From: Paeniglutamicibacter terrestris
GTDB lineage: Bacteria; Actinomycetota; Actinomycetes; Actinomycetales; Micrococcaceae
Length of the DNA stretch: 64,000 nucleotides
Assembly: GCF_012271785.1 (NCBI RefSeq)
Contig: NZ_JAAWVT010000013.1
Location: 1-64,000 of the forward strand
Direction of reading: 5' to 3'
The first letter of the stretch is position 1; every line of letters begins with the position of its first letter. The notes under the pieces were generated by a model, which saw nothing but the letters and a program-made list of their open reading frames with translations, made no database searches and was not told the origin of the DNA. A program made the translations under genes and the position numbers. This document shows positions 43,198 to 52,172 of the stretch, one piece after another.

Positions 43198-45027
43198 TTA
43201 GGCGCCCAAGCGCTCCTTCAGACCGTCAAGCTCGCCGCGCAGCGATACGGGCAGTGCCTCGCCGAACTTGGCGTACCACTCCTCGATGCTGGCCAGCTCG
43301 GTGTCCCATTCGTCCTTGTCCACGGCCACTGCCGCTTCAACCTCGGCTGGGGTCATATCCAGTCCGGTCAGGTCAATCGAATCGCCGGTCGGTACGAAGC
43401 CGATCGGGGTCTCCACGGCGTCTGCCTTGCCCTCGATGCGATCGATGGCCCACTTCAGCACGCGGGAGTTGTCCCCGAATCCGGGCCAAGCGAAGCCGCC
43501 TTCGGCATTACGTCGGAACCAGTTGACCAAGAAGATCTTGGGCAGGCGTTCCGGGTTGGCCTTGGACTCGATCGAATCCCAGTGGTTGAGGTAGTCACCG
43601 GCGTTGTAGCCAATGAACGGAAGCATGGCCATCGGGTCGCGGCGAACCACGCCAACGGCACCGGCTGCTGCTGCAGTGGTTTCCGAGGACAGGGTGGAAC
43701 CCATGAAGATGCCGTTGGTCCAGCTACGTGCCTGAGTCACCAAAGGAATGGTGGTCTTGCGACGTCCGCCGAAGAGAATCGCGTGGATCTCTACGCCATC
43801 CGGGCTGTAGTACTCCTGGGCCAGCATATCGACCTGTGAGATCGGCGTGCAGAAACGCGAGTTCGGGTGTGCGGCGGGGCGGCCCGAATCCGGGGTCCAG
43901 TCATTGCCCAACCAGTCGGTCAGGTGTGCCGGAGCTTCATCCGTCATACCTTCCCACCACACGCCACCTTCGTCGGTGAGTGCCACGTTGGTGAAGATCG
44001 AGTTGCCCTTGGTGATAGCGCGCATGGCGTTGGGGTTGGTGGACCAGCCGGTACCCGGTGCGACGCCGAAGAGGCCGTATTCCGGGTTAACGCCGCGAAG
44101 CTCGCCTTCCTTGCCGATGCGCATCCAGTTAATGTCATCGCCCAGGGTCTCTGCCTTCCAACCATCAATGGTCGGGTCCAAGAGAGCCAGGTTGGTCTTG
44201 CCACAGGCCGACGGGAAGGCCGCTGCTACGTTGTAGCTCTTGCCTTCCGGGTTGGTGAGCTTAAGGATGAGCATGTGCTCGGCCAGCCAGCCCTCGTCGC
44301 GAGCCATCACCGAGGCGATGCGCAGCGCGTAGCACTTCTTGCCCAGCAATGCGTTTCCGCCGTAGCCCGAGCCGTAGGACCAGATGGAGCGCTCCTCGGG
44401 GAAGTGAACAATCCACTTCTCCGCGTTGCACGGCCATGCGACATCTTCCTGGCCATCAGCCAGTGGGGCGCCAACGGAGTGCAGTGCCGGAACGAAGAAC
44501 GCGTCTTCGGTTTCCATCTTGCGCAACACATCATCGCCAATGCGAGCCATGATGCGCATGGAGGTGACCACGTAGGCGGAGTCAGTAAGCTCCACGCCGT
44601 ACTGCGGCGCTTCGGCATCAAGCGGACCCATGACAAACGGGATGACGTACATGGTGCGACCACGCATGGCACCGTCGAAGATCCCGGTCAGCATGGACTT
44701 CATCTTGACTGGTTCTTCCCAGTTATTGGTGAAGCCTGCATCCTTCTTGTCTTCGGAGCAGATGAAGGTACGCTCCTCAACGCGGGCCACATCTTTGGGG
44801 TCCGAGAAGGCAGCGAAGGAATTCGGGAACGTAGGATCCGTGAGCTTCTGCAGCGTGCCGGACTTAACCAGCTCGGCGGTGAGGCGATCATTCTCCTCCT
44901 GCGAGCCGTCTACCCAATAGACATGGTCAGGCTTCGTCAGTTCCGCGACTTCCTGCACCCAAGCGGCTAGCTTTGCGTGCGTGGTCGGTGCTGCGTCGAT
45001 GACCTTCTGGTCCGAGCTCTCGCTCAT
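43198..45027 (-). CDS. pckG: Phosphoenolpyruvate carboxykinase (GTP)
   Basis: This gluconeogenic enzyme makes PEP from oxaloacetate with GTP. At about 609 residues it is a normal GTP-PEPCK. The P-loop is [18 protein letters not shown] with the reactive cysteine, and the metal-binding EGKSYN and DDINWMR segments and the guanine-site FPWFRRN-like [11 protein letters not shown] and [13 protein letters not shown] are present. The ATG at 45027 (MSESSDQ) has GGAGGG seven bases upstream; two upstream ATGs are in frame. It is monocistronic, and a hairpin with a T run lies about 110 bases upstream. Confidence 0.96.
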   Translation of the reverse strand: MSESSDQKVIDAAPTTHAKLAAWVQEVAELTKPDHVYWVDGSQEENDRLTAELVKSGTLQKLTDPTFPNSFAAFSDPKDVARVEERTFICSEDKKDAGFTNNWEEPVKMKSMLTGIFDGAMRGRTMYVIPFVMGPLDAEAPQYGVELTDSAYVVTSMRIMARIGDDVLRKMETEDAFFVPALHSVGAPLADGQEDVAWPCNAEKWIVHFPEERSIWSYGSGYGGNALLGKKCYALRIASVMARDEGWLAEHMLILKLTNPEGKSYNVAAAFPSACGKTNLALLDPTIDGWKAETLGDDINWMRIGKEGELRGVNPEYGLFGVAPGTGWSTNPNAMRAITKGNSIFTNVALTDEGGVWWEGMTDEAPAHLTDWLGNDWTPDSGRPAAHPNSRFCTPISQVDMLAQEYYSPDGVEIHAILFGGRRKTTIPLVTQARSWTNGIFMGSTLSSETTAAAAGAVGVVRRDPMAMLPFIGYNAGDYLNHWDSIESKANPERLPKIFLVNWFRRNAEGGFAWPGFGDNSRVLKWAIDRIEGKADAVETPIGFVPTGDSIDLTGLDMTPAEVEAAVAVDKDEWDTELASIEEWYAKFGEALPVSLRGELDGLKERLGA

Positions 45028-45139
45028 GTCCATTCCCTCCATTGGGCTGAATTTGCAATATGTCGATGCTACGGGGGCCAAGGTCGCGGCCTCCTGTGAT
45101 CCAGATCGCCCAATTTCCTCTTTTGTGATTTAGTTTCAA

Positions 45140-45163
45140 CAAAAAGCCCGACTTTTCGGGCTT
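45140..45163 (-). terminator. Terminator-like hairpin upstream of pckG
   Basis: On the minus strand AAGCCCGA and TCGGGCTT form the stem, followed by TTTTTGTTG. It precedes the pckG start by about 110 bases in the pckG direction. It may be a leader attenuator or a block to antisense transcription from the tRNA-Arg side. Confidence 0.6.
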
Positions 45164-45265
45164 CGGGCAGGAGTTCACCGAGGCCTTAAGTGACGAAGGA
45201 CACGTAGACCGGTATACTTCATGGAACGTGACCTAACGACACACCGCACGAAGTGCCAACGGATT

Positions 45266-45293
45266 TTGCACGAGGCCCATTCGTCTGTATAGT
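45266..45293 (+). promoter_or_regulatory. Promoter of tRNA-Arg copy A
   Basis: TTGCAC (45266-45271) and TATAGT (45288-45293) are separated by 16 bases. The TGTATAGTT block recurs before copy B. Confidence 0.7.
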
Positions 45294-45300
45294 TATTCGA

Positions 45301-45325
45301 GGTCGAACCGCAAGGTTGCTACCAA
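45301..45325 (+). other. tRNA-Arg leader hairpin, copy A
   Basis: AACC-GCAA-GGTT is a stem with a GNRA-type tetraloop, with flanking GGT/ACC pairing. It covaries with copy B near 55050. Confidence 0.55.
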
Positions 45326-45336
45326 AATAAGAATAT

Positions 45337-45413
45337 GCGCCCATAGCTCAGCTGGATAGAGCATCTGTCTACGGAACAGAAGGTCAGGGGTTCGAATCCC
45401 TTTGGGCGCACCA
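45337..45413 (+). tRNA. tRNA-Arg (ACG anticodon), copy A
   Basis: The cloverleaf has acceptor GCGCCCA/TGGGCGC, anticodon stem TCTGT/ACAGA with loop CTACGGA (anticodon ACG) and T arm AGGGG-TTCGAAT-CCCTT. CCA is encoded at 45411-45413. It is identical over 77 bases to copy B at 55084. Confidence 0.97.
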
Positions 45414-45416
45414 AAT

Positions 45417-45445
45417 GAAAAAGCCACGAGAAATCGTGGCTTTTT
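45417..45445 (+). terminator. Terminator of tRNA-Arg copy A
   Basis: GCCACGA-GAAA-TCGTGGC followed by TTTTTG is an intrinsic terminator with a GNRA loop. Confidence 0.92.
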
Positions 45446-45566
45446 GCATGTCACGTAGACCAACTCAACAGCGCGAATCTGAAAGCGGTGTTTGGGGTGA
45501 AACGACCCGCTGGCGCGTTAATCGCCACAACTTGCACGCCCGCTTATTCTCTACTTGACTTGATTC

Positions 45567-46037
45567 ATGCAGACCCCATTCGAGCTCAGGGCAGCCACAG
45601 AATCCGACGCACAATGGATTGCTGAGTTACGTGCGGTCGTGCTGAAAAATGATCTTGAACGCCTCGATCGCTACGATCCCGTGCGTGTGCGCCAACGCTT
45701 TCTCAACGAATTCCGGCCCGAGCACACGAAGATCATCACATTGGATGGACTTGCTGCGGGAAGCCTCGCCCTGCGGCCAACCTCAGATAGTCAATGGCTC
45801 GAACACTTCTACATCGATCCGCAGCATCAGGGCAAGGGACTGGGCGGTTCGGTACTGGCCGACCTCATGCGGCGGCATGCCGATACTCGCCCCTTCCGCC
45901 TCAACGTGCTGGCAGGAAGCCCGGCACAGCGGCTTTATCTACGCCACGGTTTTGTTGTTGATACCTCGGACCCCATAGACGTTTTCATGGTTGCCCGTGG
46001 ACTCACTCCGCGAAGACCCGTAACGCCCACCTGTTGA
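45567..46037 (+). CDS. GNAT family N-acetyltransferase
   Basis: The 156-residue acetyltransferase has an N-terminal LRAATESDAQWIAELRAVV, the beta strand LEHFYIDPQHQGKGLGGSVLADLM with acetyl-CoA loop Q-x-x-G-x-G, and a C-terminal YLRHGFVVDTSDPIDVFM. It is the first gene after tRNA-Arg copy A. The substrate is unknown. Confidence 0.88.
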   Translation: MQTPFELRAATESDAQWIAELRAVVLKNDLERLDRYDPVRVRQRFLNEFRPEHTKIITLDGLAAGSLALRPTSDSQWLEHFYIDPQHQGKGLGGSVLADLMRRHADTRPFRLNVLAGSPAQRLYLRHGFVVDTSDPIDVFMVARGLTPRRPVTPTC

Positions 46038-46093
46038 TACGACGGGGTGCGAGGATGGCATCATGGTCATCAAACGAAGAAACGGGATGAGCA

Positions 46094-46777
46094 ATGGCCT
46101 CAATTTTTGAATTGGCATTAGGCGACGACTTTCATCGTCTGCATCCGATGCTCCAGAAGCGTTTCGGCGTTGATGTGGAATCCGGTTATGCCTGTATTGG
46201 CAGCGGAGTCTTTACGGAGGTACGGCGCGGGGCTTGGTGGACGTTGCCCTTTCTGGCACTAGGCGCCTACCGCAACATCTTGTTTCCGGATCAGGGAAAT
46301 AACATCCGCTTCACCATCGAAAACTATCCCTACCTCGACGGGTTTTCCCGACCTACCGTTACTTTTGTTCGGACCCTCAACGTTTCACGTTCCAAAAAGC
46401 GCCGCTTCGATGCCACGATGGTGTACAGCCCGCAACGGGGCCGGATTGTTGACTACCTTGGCACACACCAGCATCTGGCCACCGATCTCATGCTCGACGT
46501 CCTGGCAGATGGAACTCTTCACTTACAGACCACTGCCCAGCGCTTCTATGAGGGTCCTCTGGCATTCACGTTTCCTGCCGCTTTCACCGGCACGGCAGAT
46601 TTATACGAGAGCTTTGATGATCAACGAGGCGTCTTCACCGTACAGATGCAGGTACGTAATCCTCACTTCGGATTCCTTTTCGGCTACCGCGGCGAGTTCA
46701 CCTGCACGTTTCCCTCGCTAGTCGAGGCACCCATCCCGCAGGCGCTAAAACCGCTGAGGGAAGAACTGCGCGACTAG
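46094..46777 (+). CDS. DUF4166 family protein
   Basis: The 227-residue soluble protein is of the DUF4166 type: it opens FELALGDDFHRLHPMLQKRFG, a known family signature, followed by a beta-rich middle (RNILFPDQGNNIRFTIENYPY, DGFSRPTVTFVRTL). The C-terminus has FGFLFGYRGEF. The role is unknown; the domain often occurs next to or fused with saccharopine-dehydrogenase-like proteins, but none is here. Confidence 0.82.
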   Translation: MASIFELALGDDFHRLHPMLQKRFGVDVESGYACIGSGVFTEVRRGAWWTLPFLALGAYRNILFPDQGNNIRFTIENYPYLDGFSRPTVTFVRTLNVSRSKKRRFDATMVYSPQRGRIVDYLGTHQHLATDLMLDVLADGTLHLQTTAQRFYEGPLAFTFPAAFTGTADLYESFDDQRGVFTVQMQVRNPHFGFLFGYRGEFTCTFPSLVEAPIPQALKPLREELRD

Positions 46778-46922
46778 CCGCCGTTCCCCTCACTCCAGTG
46801 TCTTGCCGTTACAGTCCAGCAACTCCTGTGCACCATGAGTCGGGCTAATGTTTCCGCTGAAAGTTCAGGCTCAATACATCAGCACCCGGTTCTAATAGGG
46901 GCGCTGATGTACCGTCGGGAGG

Positions 46923-47339
46923 CTAAGCCCTGTTCACTGCCTTCTTGAGCAGTTCCACAAGGCGGTCCTGATCCGCTGCGCTCAGCTCGGTGACGGCGAA
47001 GGAGGTCGGCCACAAGTTGCCTTCGTCCAGCATGGCGTCGGGCTGGAAACCAATGGTCGCATAGCGCACCTTGAACTTGGCGGCGCTTTGGAAAAACACC
47101 ACAACCTTGCCCTCTGCGTTGGCATAGGCAGGCATTCCGTACCACGTCTTCGCACCCAAATCGGTGTTCTTCTGGACCATCTGGTGCAGGGTCTCGGCCA
47201 GTTCTTTGTCCGTGCCGGTCATCTCGGCAATCGCGCCGAGGCAGGCCGCCTCCAGATCTGCACCTAGCTTTGCGGCCTTTGCTTCTGCCGCTGCGGCACG
47301 CATCGCTGCCTTTTCCTCTTTACTGAAGGTGGTGCTCAT
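46923..47339 (-). CDS. DUF1801 family protein
   Basis: The 138-residue product has an Ala/Lys-rich N-terminus (EKAAMRAAAAEAKAAKLG) that may form a helix, then a DUF1801/YdhG-like domain with GAKTWYGMPAYANAEGKVVVFFQ. The family has been linked with iron-chaperone-like and other roles without firm biochemistry. The ATG at 47339 is chosen, with GAAAGGAAA upstream. It is monocistronic and on the minus strand. Confidence 0.82.
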   Translation of the reverse strand: MSTTFSKEEKAAMRAAAAEAKAAKLGADLEAACLGAIAEMTGTDKELAETLHQMVQKNTDLGAKTWYGMPAYANAEGKVVVFFQSAAKFKVRYATIGFQPDAMLDEGNLWPTSFAVTELSAADQDRLVELLKKAVNRA

Positions 47340-47580
47340 GGTGTTTCCTTTCATTGGTTTGCTCTTGAGATTCACTCTAGGCGCACAGGGCCCGGGACTG
47401 CTTCTTGAATCCTGCTCAACCTGGACAGGGCGTGCTCGGCGCGGGGAGCGTCAACCCGCATCCGGGTTTGGTCTCTTAGGTAAAGATGACCACTAACGAC
47501 GTTGGTAACAGTTCGGTTGGACACCCGGCGAGCGCCGCCACGTTTTTTGATTCCTGGGGCTCCTGAGAGCCGCTTCAGCT
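47340..47580. other. Intergenic region
   Basis: No gene or operator is supported in these 241 bases. They hold the DUF1801 gene's ribosome site on the minus strand. Confidence 0.35.
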
Positions 47581-48594
47581 CTACCATCTGTTGCGCATCT
47601 CCTCGGCCCAGCCGAGCAGCCCCGCGATCTGGATCCGGCGCTCCCCCACCTGCACCCACCCGGAGTAGTGGCCAAAGCATTGGTGACCACGACTTCCGAA
47701 CACCACCAGCTCGGTGCTACTGCTTCTGTCCCAGAATGGTTCAAATTTCAGCTGGACGCTCTCCCCGGTAATGCTCCACGGTGCCAACCAGTCGGAGGTG
47801 TTGTACTGCCAATCGAGTTCTTCGCTGATCTTGTGAAGCGTTCCGTCGATAAGGAGGGAATTCTCCGTGGATCCGCTGCCATCGGTCCATTTGCCACCTA
47901 TTTGAAGACCGAGCGTTTCGCCGTTCAGCTTCCCGGACGCGGCACCCCAGTTCCATGTCATTTTGTAGGGCCAGCGTCCACGCCCGTGATCGAGCACTGC
48001 CCAGCTCTCGCCCTCGGGGATCTCGTGGCGGGTACCCGCTATCTCAAGCCAACCCGTGGCGGGTCTTGCTACATCTTTGAGCGTGTATTGAAAGCGGTTT
48101 TTGGAGAAGGGAACCACCACGCCCAAGGCTTGGTGGCCTGCCGGACGATGCGCCATCATCTCAAATGAGACCCCTGAAGCATTCGCACGCAACTGAGTGC
48201 CGCCGGGCACCTCGTCGATGGCGATCCGCAATTTCTTAGTGGTCGCCCGGGCGGGGCCTGCCCCGGCCGAGGCAGGAAGCTTGGCGGTACCGGCCAGTGG
48301 AGCGACGGCATCGCGTTCCAGGACCTTGCCTGTTGACCGTTCGTACACCATGACCGCATGCACTGCCGCATAGTCGAGCGATGAGACCGTGAGGGCAATG
48401 ATGTACTCGGGCGTCGTAACTGCCCAATACTCCCAGCGCTTGTTCCTCCCCCACGCGATACGGCCGGCACCAATGCCGGAGGTATCGTGAAGCGGTGTTC
48501 GGCTGAATCCGACGGCGTCCGGGTTCAGTGTTCCGTCGGCTCGCAGTAGGACGACGGGCTCGGTAATTTCCCGTTCCACCAACATTTTGCTCAT
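47581..48594 (-). CDS. DUF2804 family protein
   Basis: The 337-residue beta-rich soluble protein is of the DUF2804 family, of unknown function, with the lipocalin-like pattern of repeated aromatic beta strands. It opens MSKMLVEREITEPVVLL and contains KRWEYWAVTTPEYIIALTV, WAVLDHGRGRWPYKMTWNW and SGKLNGETLGLQIGGKWTDG. The ATG at 48594 with GAGGAA upstream is preferred; 48729 adds a non-family N-terminus. It lies downstream of the LacI gene on the same strand, separated by about 150 bases. Confidence 0.82.
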   Translation of the reverse strand: MSKMLVEREITEPVVLLRADGTLNPDAVGFSRTPLHDTSGIGAGRIAWGRNKRWEYWAVTTPEYIIALTVSSLDYAAVHAVMVYERSTGKVLERDAVAPLAGTAKLPASAGAGPARATTKKLRIAIDEVPGGTQLRANASGVSFEMMAHRPAGHQALGVVVPFSKNRFQYTLKDVARPATGWLEIAGTRHEIPEGESWAVLDHGRGRWPYKMTWNWGAASGKLNGETLGLQIGGKWTDGSGSTENSLLIDGTLHKISEELDWQYNTSDWLAPWSITGESVQLKFEPFWDRSSSTELVVFGSRGHQCFGHYSGWVQVGERRIQIAGLLGWAEEMRNRW

Positions 48595-48746
48595 GGGTTC
48601 CTCGTCTTTTGAAGCACGTGCTGAGGAGCTAGTGGTCCCGTTTAACGCGGCAAAGCGGCGGCCATTTTCGTTATTGGCCTTGCGCATTAGCAAGACGCAA
48701 GTCATGAATACGCTTCCGCCATAGGTCAACAGCCCCTTGCCTTCGA

Positions 48747-49760
48747 CTAGTGCGAACCGCGCTTGATCAGCACCGTGTTAATGATGGTGCGCTCGGGGAC
48801 TTGGCCGCCGGCGATCAGCGTGACCAGTAGCTGGGCCATCATGGCGCCCTGGCGCTCGGCCGGTTGCTCGATGGTGGTCAGCGGCGGTGAAGCACTTTGC
48901 GCATACGAGTCGTTATCGACAGTGGTGATCGAAATGTCTTCCGGCACCCGGATACCGCGCTCATGGAGGATCTTCAGCGCTCCAAAGGCCATCTGAGCGC
49001 TGGCAATGAAAATCCCGTCAATATCCACTCCCCGCTCGAGCAGGGAAATCATCGCCGCTTCACCACCCGGTGGGGTGAAGTCGCCATATTCAATCAGATC
49101 CGTTGCCAGTCCCACGGGCTCCAAAGCTTCCCGCCAACCCTGGAGCCGGTCCTGCCCGGCACCCATGTTTTGCGGACCAGCAATCGTGGCGACCCTGCTG
49201 CGTCCGGATTCCAGGATGGTGCGTGTTGCGGTGGTGGCAGCGGCGACATTGTCCACGTCAACCACGTGCAGTTCGCCGCTTTCATTACTCATGGGCCTGC
49301 CACCAAAGACCATCGGCAGTGAGCCGGCAAGTTCCACATAGGAACGGTCATCACTGTGGTGCGAAAGGATCAGCGCGCCATCCACATTGCCTCCGCGAAG
49401 GTAGCGTCCGGTCTTGGCGGGGTCGGCCTCGGTGGCAATCAACAAGGTGAGAGTGAACTCGGTGTCGGCCAGGTACATGGCAGCGCCTTGAATGACGGTG
49501 GCGAAATAGGGGTCCGAGAAGAACTTGGCCGCGTTTTCCGGGATGACTAGGGCAATGGAATTGGTTCGCCCATTGGCCAGTGAGCGCGCGGCCCTATTGG
49601 GAACGTACTTGAGTTCGGCAATGGCCTTATTGACCTGCTCGTTGACCTCGGCGCTGACCTTGGTGGAGCCATTTACGACGCGAGACACCGTGGCGCGCGA
49701 GACCCCCGCCCGGGCAGCCACCAATTCCAGCGTTGGCTGTGGTTTAGCGCTCTCGCCCAT
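48747..49760 (-). CDS. LacI-family transcriptional repressor of the beta-glucoside operon
   Basis: The 337-residue regulator has an N-terminal LacI HTH (TLELVAARAGVSRATVSRVVNGSTKVS, about 10-34) with hinge helix NRAARSLANGRTN, and a periplasmic-binding-protein-like sensor (about 62-335). The nearby operators TGAGAGCGCTCTCA upstream of the sugar-binding-protein gene are the obvious targets. They resemble the GGGAGCGCTCCC box of the Streptomyces/Thermobifida cellobiose repressors CebR/CelR. It is the last gene of the cluster, after a terminator-like hairpin. Confidence 0.92.
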   Translation of the reverse strand: MGESAKPQPTLELVAARAGVSRATVSRVVNGSTKVSAEVNEQVNKAIAELKYVPNRAARSLANGRTNSIALVIPENAAKFFSDPYFATVIQGAAMYLADTEFTLTLLIATEADPAKTGRYLRGGNVDGALILSHHSDDRSYVELAGSLPMVFGGRPMSNESGELHVVDVDNVAAATTATRTILESGRSRVATIAGPQNMGAGQDRLQGWREALEPVGLATDLIEYGDFTPPGGEAAMISLLERGVDIDGIFIASAQMAFGALKILHERGIRVPEDISITTVDNDSYAQSASPPLTTIEQPAERQGAMMAQLLVTLIAGGQVPERTIINTVLIKRGSH

Positions 49761-49821
49761 TCGCTTTTCCCACTTTCGCTGTCAACTACCGGCTCGACTC
49801 TTCCGTCACGGCGACGGAGAA

Positions 49822-49852
49822 ATGCCGCGGAACACGAAGTATTCCGCGGCAT
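49822..49852 (-). terminator. Hairpin between beta-glucosidase and lacI-type gene
   Basis: ATGCCGCGGAA and TTCCGCGGCAT form a perfect 11-base stem just past the beta-glucosidase stop. On the minus strand TTCTCC follows. It may lower expression of the regulator relative to the transporter. Confidence 0.65.
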
Positions 49853-49857
49853 CCGGT

Positions 49858-51276
49858 TTATGCCAGTGTACGACTCGCCGCGATCAGCTTGCCGTAGGCA
49901 AGCCCACTGTCCTTAATGGTTCTCTCCTGCGTGTCATAGTCCACCCTGACAATGCCGAAGCGTTTGGCGTATCCCCACGCCCACTCGAAGTTATCCAGCA
50001 GCGACCAGACGAAGTAGCCACGGACATCCACCCCGTCTTCGATGGCCTCGGCAACGGCTCCAATGTGGTCAAGGATGTAGGCCGCGCGCTCGTTATCTGC
50101 CACGGAACCGTCCGCTTCCACGGTGTCCTCATAGGCCGCCCCATTTTCGGTGATGTACAGCGGGGGCAGATTTGAATAGTCGGCCTTCAACCGGTTCAGC
50201 AAGGTGCGCAGTCCCGCGGGGTTCACTTCCCAGCCCATGGCGGTCAGCGGCAGGTCCCGGGCGGGGAAGGAGACATGTTCGCTGCCGACAAACGGCGAGC
50301 TCTTGGGACTATTGGTGGGAACGACTGCCGGGGCAGCCTGTGCCGAGACAGGGTGACCGCTGACACTGTCATCGTGATAGTGATTCACACCCAAGAAATC
50401 GATGGGTTGGTGAATGGCAGCCAAATCACCGGGCTTAATGAGTTCGGCCAGACCGTACTCTTTCACGTCCTCGAGCAAGTCCGCGGGGTAGGAACCACGC
50501 AGAATCGGGTCAAGGTACATGCGGTTCCACAGGGCATCGATGCGCCGGGCGGCATCCAGATCCACCGGATCGTTCGGATCATTCGGCACGGCGTTAGTCA
50601 GGTTCAATGTAATGCCGATCTTTTCCACCCCGAGCCCGCGCAACTCGGACGTGGCAAGGCCATGGGCCAAATGCTGATGATGCATCGCTGCCAGTGCTGC
50701 ACGTGGTTCGCGGCGACCCGGCGCATGTTCACCTGCCGCATAGCCGATCAGTGAGGAACAAAGCGGTTCATTAAATGTCGTCCAGTGCGTGACGCGGTCC
50801 CCGAGCACGCCGTGGACCGCCTGAGCATATTCCACAAAGCGATAGGCGGTGTCGCGGTGGGCCCAGCCACCACGCTCCTCCAAAGCCTGTGGAAGATCCC
50901 AGTGATAGAGGGTCAGCCACGGCAGGATGTTGGCTTCCAACAGCTCATCAACGAGGCGGCTGTAGAAATCCAGCCCCTTGGCATTAACGCTTCCGCCGCC
51001 GGGAACCACTCGAGCCCACGATGTGGAGAACCGGTAAGAATCCAGCCCCAGGTTCTTCATGATGCCCACGTCTTCGGTGTACCGGTGGTAGTGGTCAACC
51101 GCCACTTCCAGATGATCACCACCGGCAATGGCGTTGGGTACGCGGGCGAAGGCATCCCAAATGGAATCCTCCTTGCCGTCAAGGTGTGCCGCGCCTTCGA
51201 TCTGCGCTGCGGCCGTTGCGGATCCCCAAAGGAATCCCGAGGGCCATGAAAAGTCGTGCAATTTGTTGATGCTCAT
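49858..51276 (-). CDS. Family 1 glycoside hydrolase (beta-glucosidase)
   Basis: The 472-residue intracellular GH1 enzyme should hydrolyse cellobiose or other imported beta-glucosides. The N-terminus FPSGFLWGSATAAAQIEGAA (here DFSWPSGFLWGSATAAAQIE) is typical. The acid/base glutamate is in TTFNEPLCSS and the nucleophile in YITENGAAYED. The active-site HWDLPQALEERGGW is also present. It overlaps the upstream permease by one base (TAATG), so it is in the transporter operon. No export signal fits import before hydrolysis. Confidence 0.95.
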   Translation of the reverse strand: MSINKLHDFSWPSGFLWGSATAAAQIEGAAHLDGKEDSIWDAFARVPNAIAGGDHLEVAVDHYHRYTEDVGIMKNLGLDSYRFSTSWARVVPGGGSVNAKGLDFYSRLVDELLEANILPWLTLYHWDLPQALEERGGWAHRDTAYRFVEYAQAVHGVLGDRVTHWTTFNEPLCSSLIGYAAGEHAPGRREPRAALAAMHHQHLAHGLATSELRGLGVEKIGITLNLTNAVPNDPNDPVDLDAARRIDALWNRMYLDPILRGSYPADLLEDVKEYGLAELIKPGDLAAIHQPIDFLGVNHYHDDSVSGHPVSAQAAPAVVPTNSPKSSPFVGSEHVSFPARDLPLTAMGWEVNPAGLRTLLNRLKADYSNLPPLYITENGAAYEDTVEADGSVADNERAAYILDHIGAVAEAIEDGVDVRGYFVWSLLDNFEWAWGYAKRFGIVRVDYDTQERTIKDSGLAYGKLIAASRTLA

Positions 51277-52172
51277 TAGCCTTTTACTGCTCCTGCCATG
51301 ATTCCCGAAACAAGTTGTTTGCCGGCCACTACGAAGAGCAGCAACAGCGGGATGGTGGCCATCACGGCACCTGCCATCACGATGGTGTGGTCAACGTACT
51401 TGGCTGATTGCAGTTGGCTCAGGGCCACCTGCAACGTTGGATTTTGCGGTGCTACCAGCAGTGGCCAGAGGTAGTCGGTCCAGGCCGTCATGAAGGTGAA
51501 CAGACCCAGGATCGCCATCGCCGGACGTGCCGCGGGGACGCCCACATGCCAGAAGGTCTGGATCATGCTGGCTCCGTCAACACGCGCCGCCTCGATCAAT
51601 TCGTCCGGGATGACATCCACTAAATACTGGCGCATAAAGAACACGCCGAACGCGGTGACCAGCGTCGGAACCATGATGGCCCCCAGAGATCCAGTCCAGC
51701 CGAACTGCTTCATCATCATGAACAGCGGGATGATGCCCAGCTGTGTTGGCACGGCCAGGGTCGCGATCACAAAGACCATCAGTCCCTGTTTGCCGCGAAA
51801 GCGCAGTTTCGCGAAGGAGTAGCCGGCGAGCGTGGAGAATCCGACAACCGAAATCGTGATGATGCTCGAAACGATAATGCTGTTGCCCAGGGCTGACCAG
51901 AAGTCGATGGTCGTGAAGACCTCCGAGACGTTGGACAAGAAGGCCTCGCCGGGGAAGATGGGCGGCAACGAACCTTCAAAGGCGCCGCCGGAGCTGGATC
52001 CTGTGACAAATGACCACCACAACGGGTATGCCCCGCCGAGGAAGAAGGCGAGCAACAAGCCATAGGTGAGAAAGCCTGGCCGCCGGTCCAGACCGAAGGA
52101 ACGCTTGCGTCCCGGTTTGGCCGGTACAACGTTGCTATTTTTAGCCGGGGGTATCGCGGTTTTTAGGCTCAT
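51276..52172 (-). CDS. ABC sugar transporter permease (CebG-like)
   Basis: The 298-residue inner-membrane permease of the carbohydrate-uptake-1 family has about six helices and the cytoplasmic EAA loop (ELIEAARVDGASMIQTFWHVGVPAARPA as a whole; key residues EAA...G...P). A basic N-terminal tail (KPGRKRSFG) precedes the first helix. It pairs with the adjacent permease. Its ATG overlaps that gene's stop. Confidence 0.94.
   Translation of the reverse strand: MSLKTAIPPAKNSNVVPAKPGRKRSFGLDRRPGFLTYGLLLAFFLGGAYPLWWSFVTGSSSGGAFEGSLPPIFPGEAFLSNVSEVFTTIDFWSALGNSIIVSSIITISVVGFSTLAGYSFAKLRFRGKQGLMVFVIATLAVPTQLGIIPLFMMMKQFGWTGSLGAIMVPTLVTAFGVFFMRQYLVDVIPDELIEAARVDGASMIQTFWHVGVPAARPAMAILGLFTFMTAWTDYLWPLLVAPQNPTLQVALSQLQSAKYVDHTIVMAGAVMATIPLLLLFVVAGKQLVSGIMAGAVKG

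Noticed and set aside
43867-44970. A 367-codon plus-strand frame antisense to pckG
   Set aside because: pckG is unambiguous. The antisense protein has no recognisable domain.
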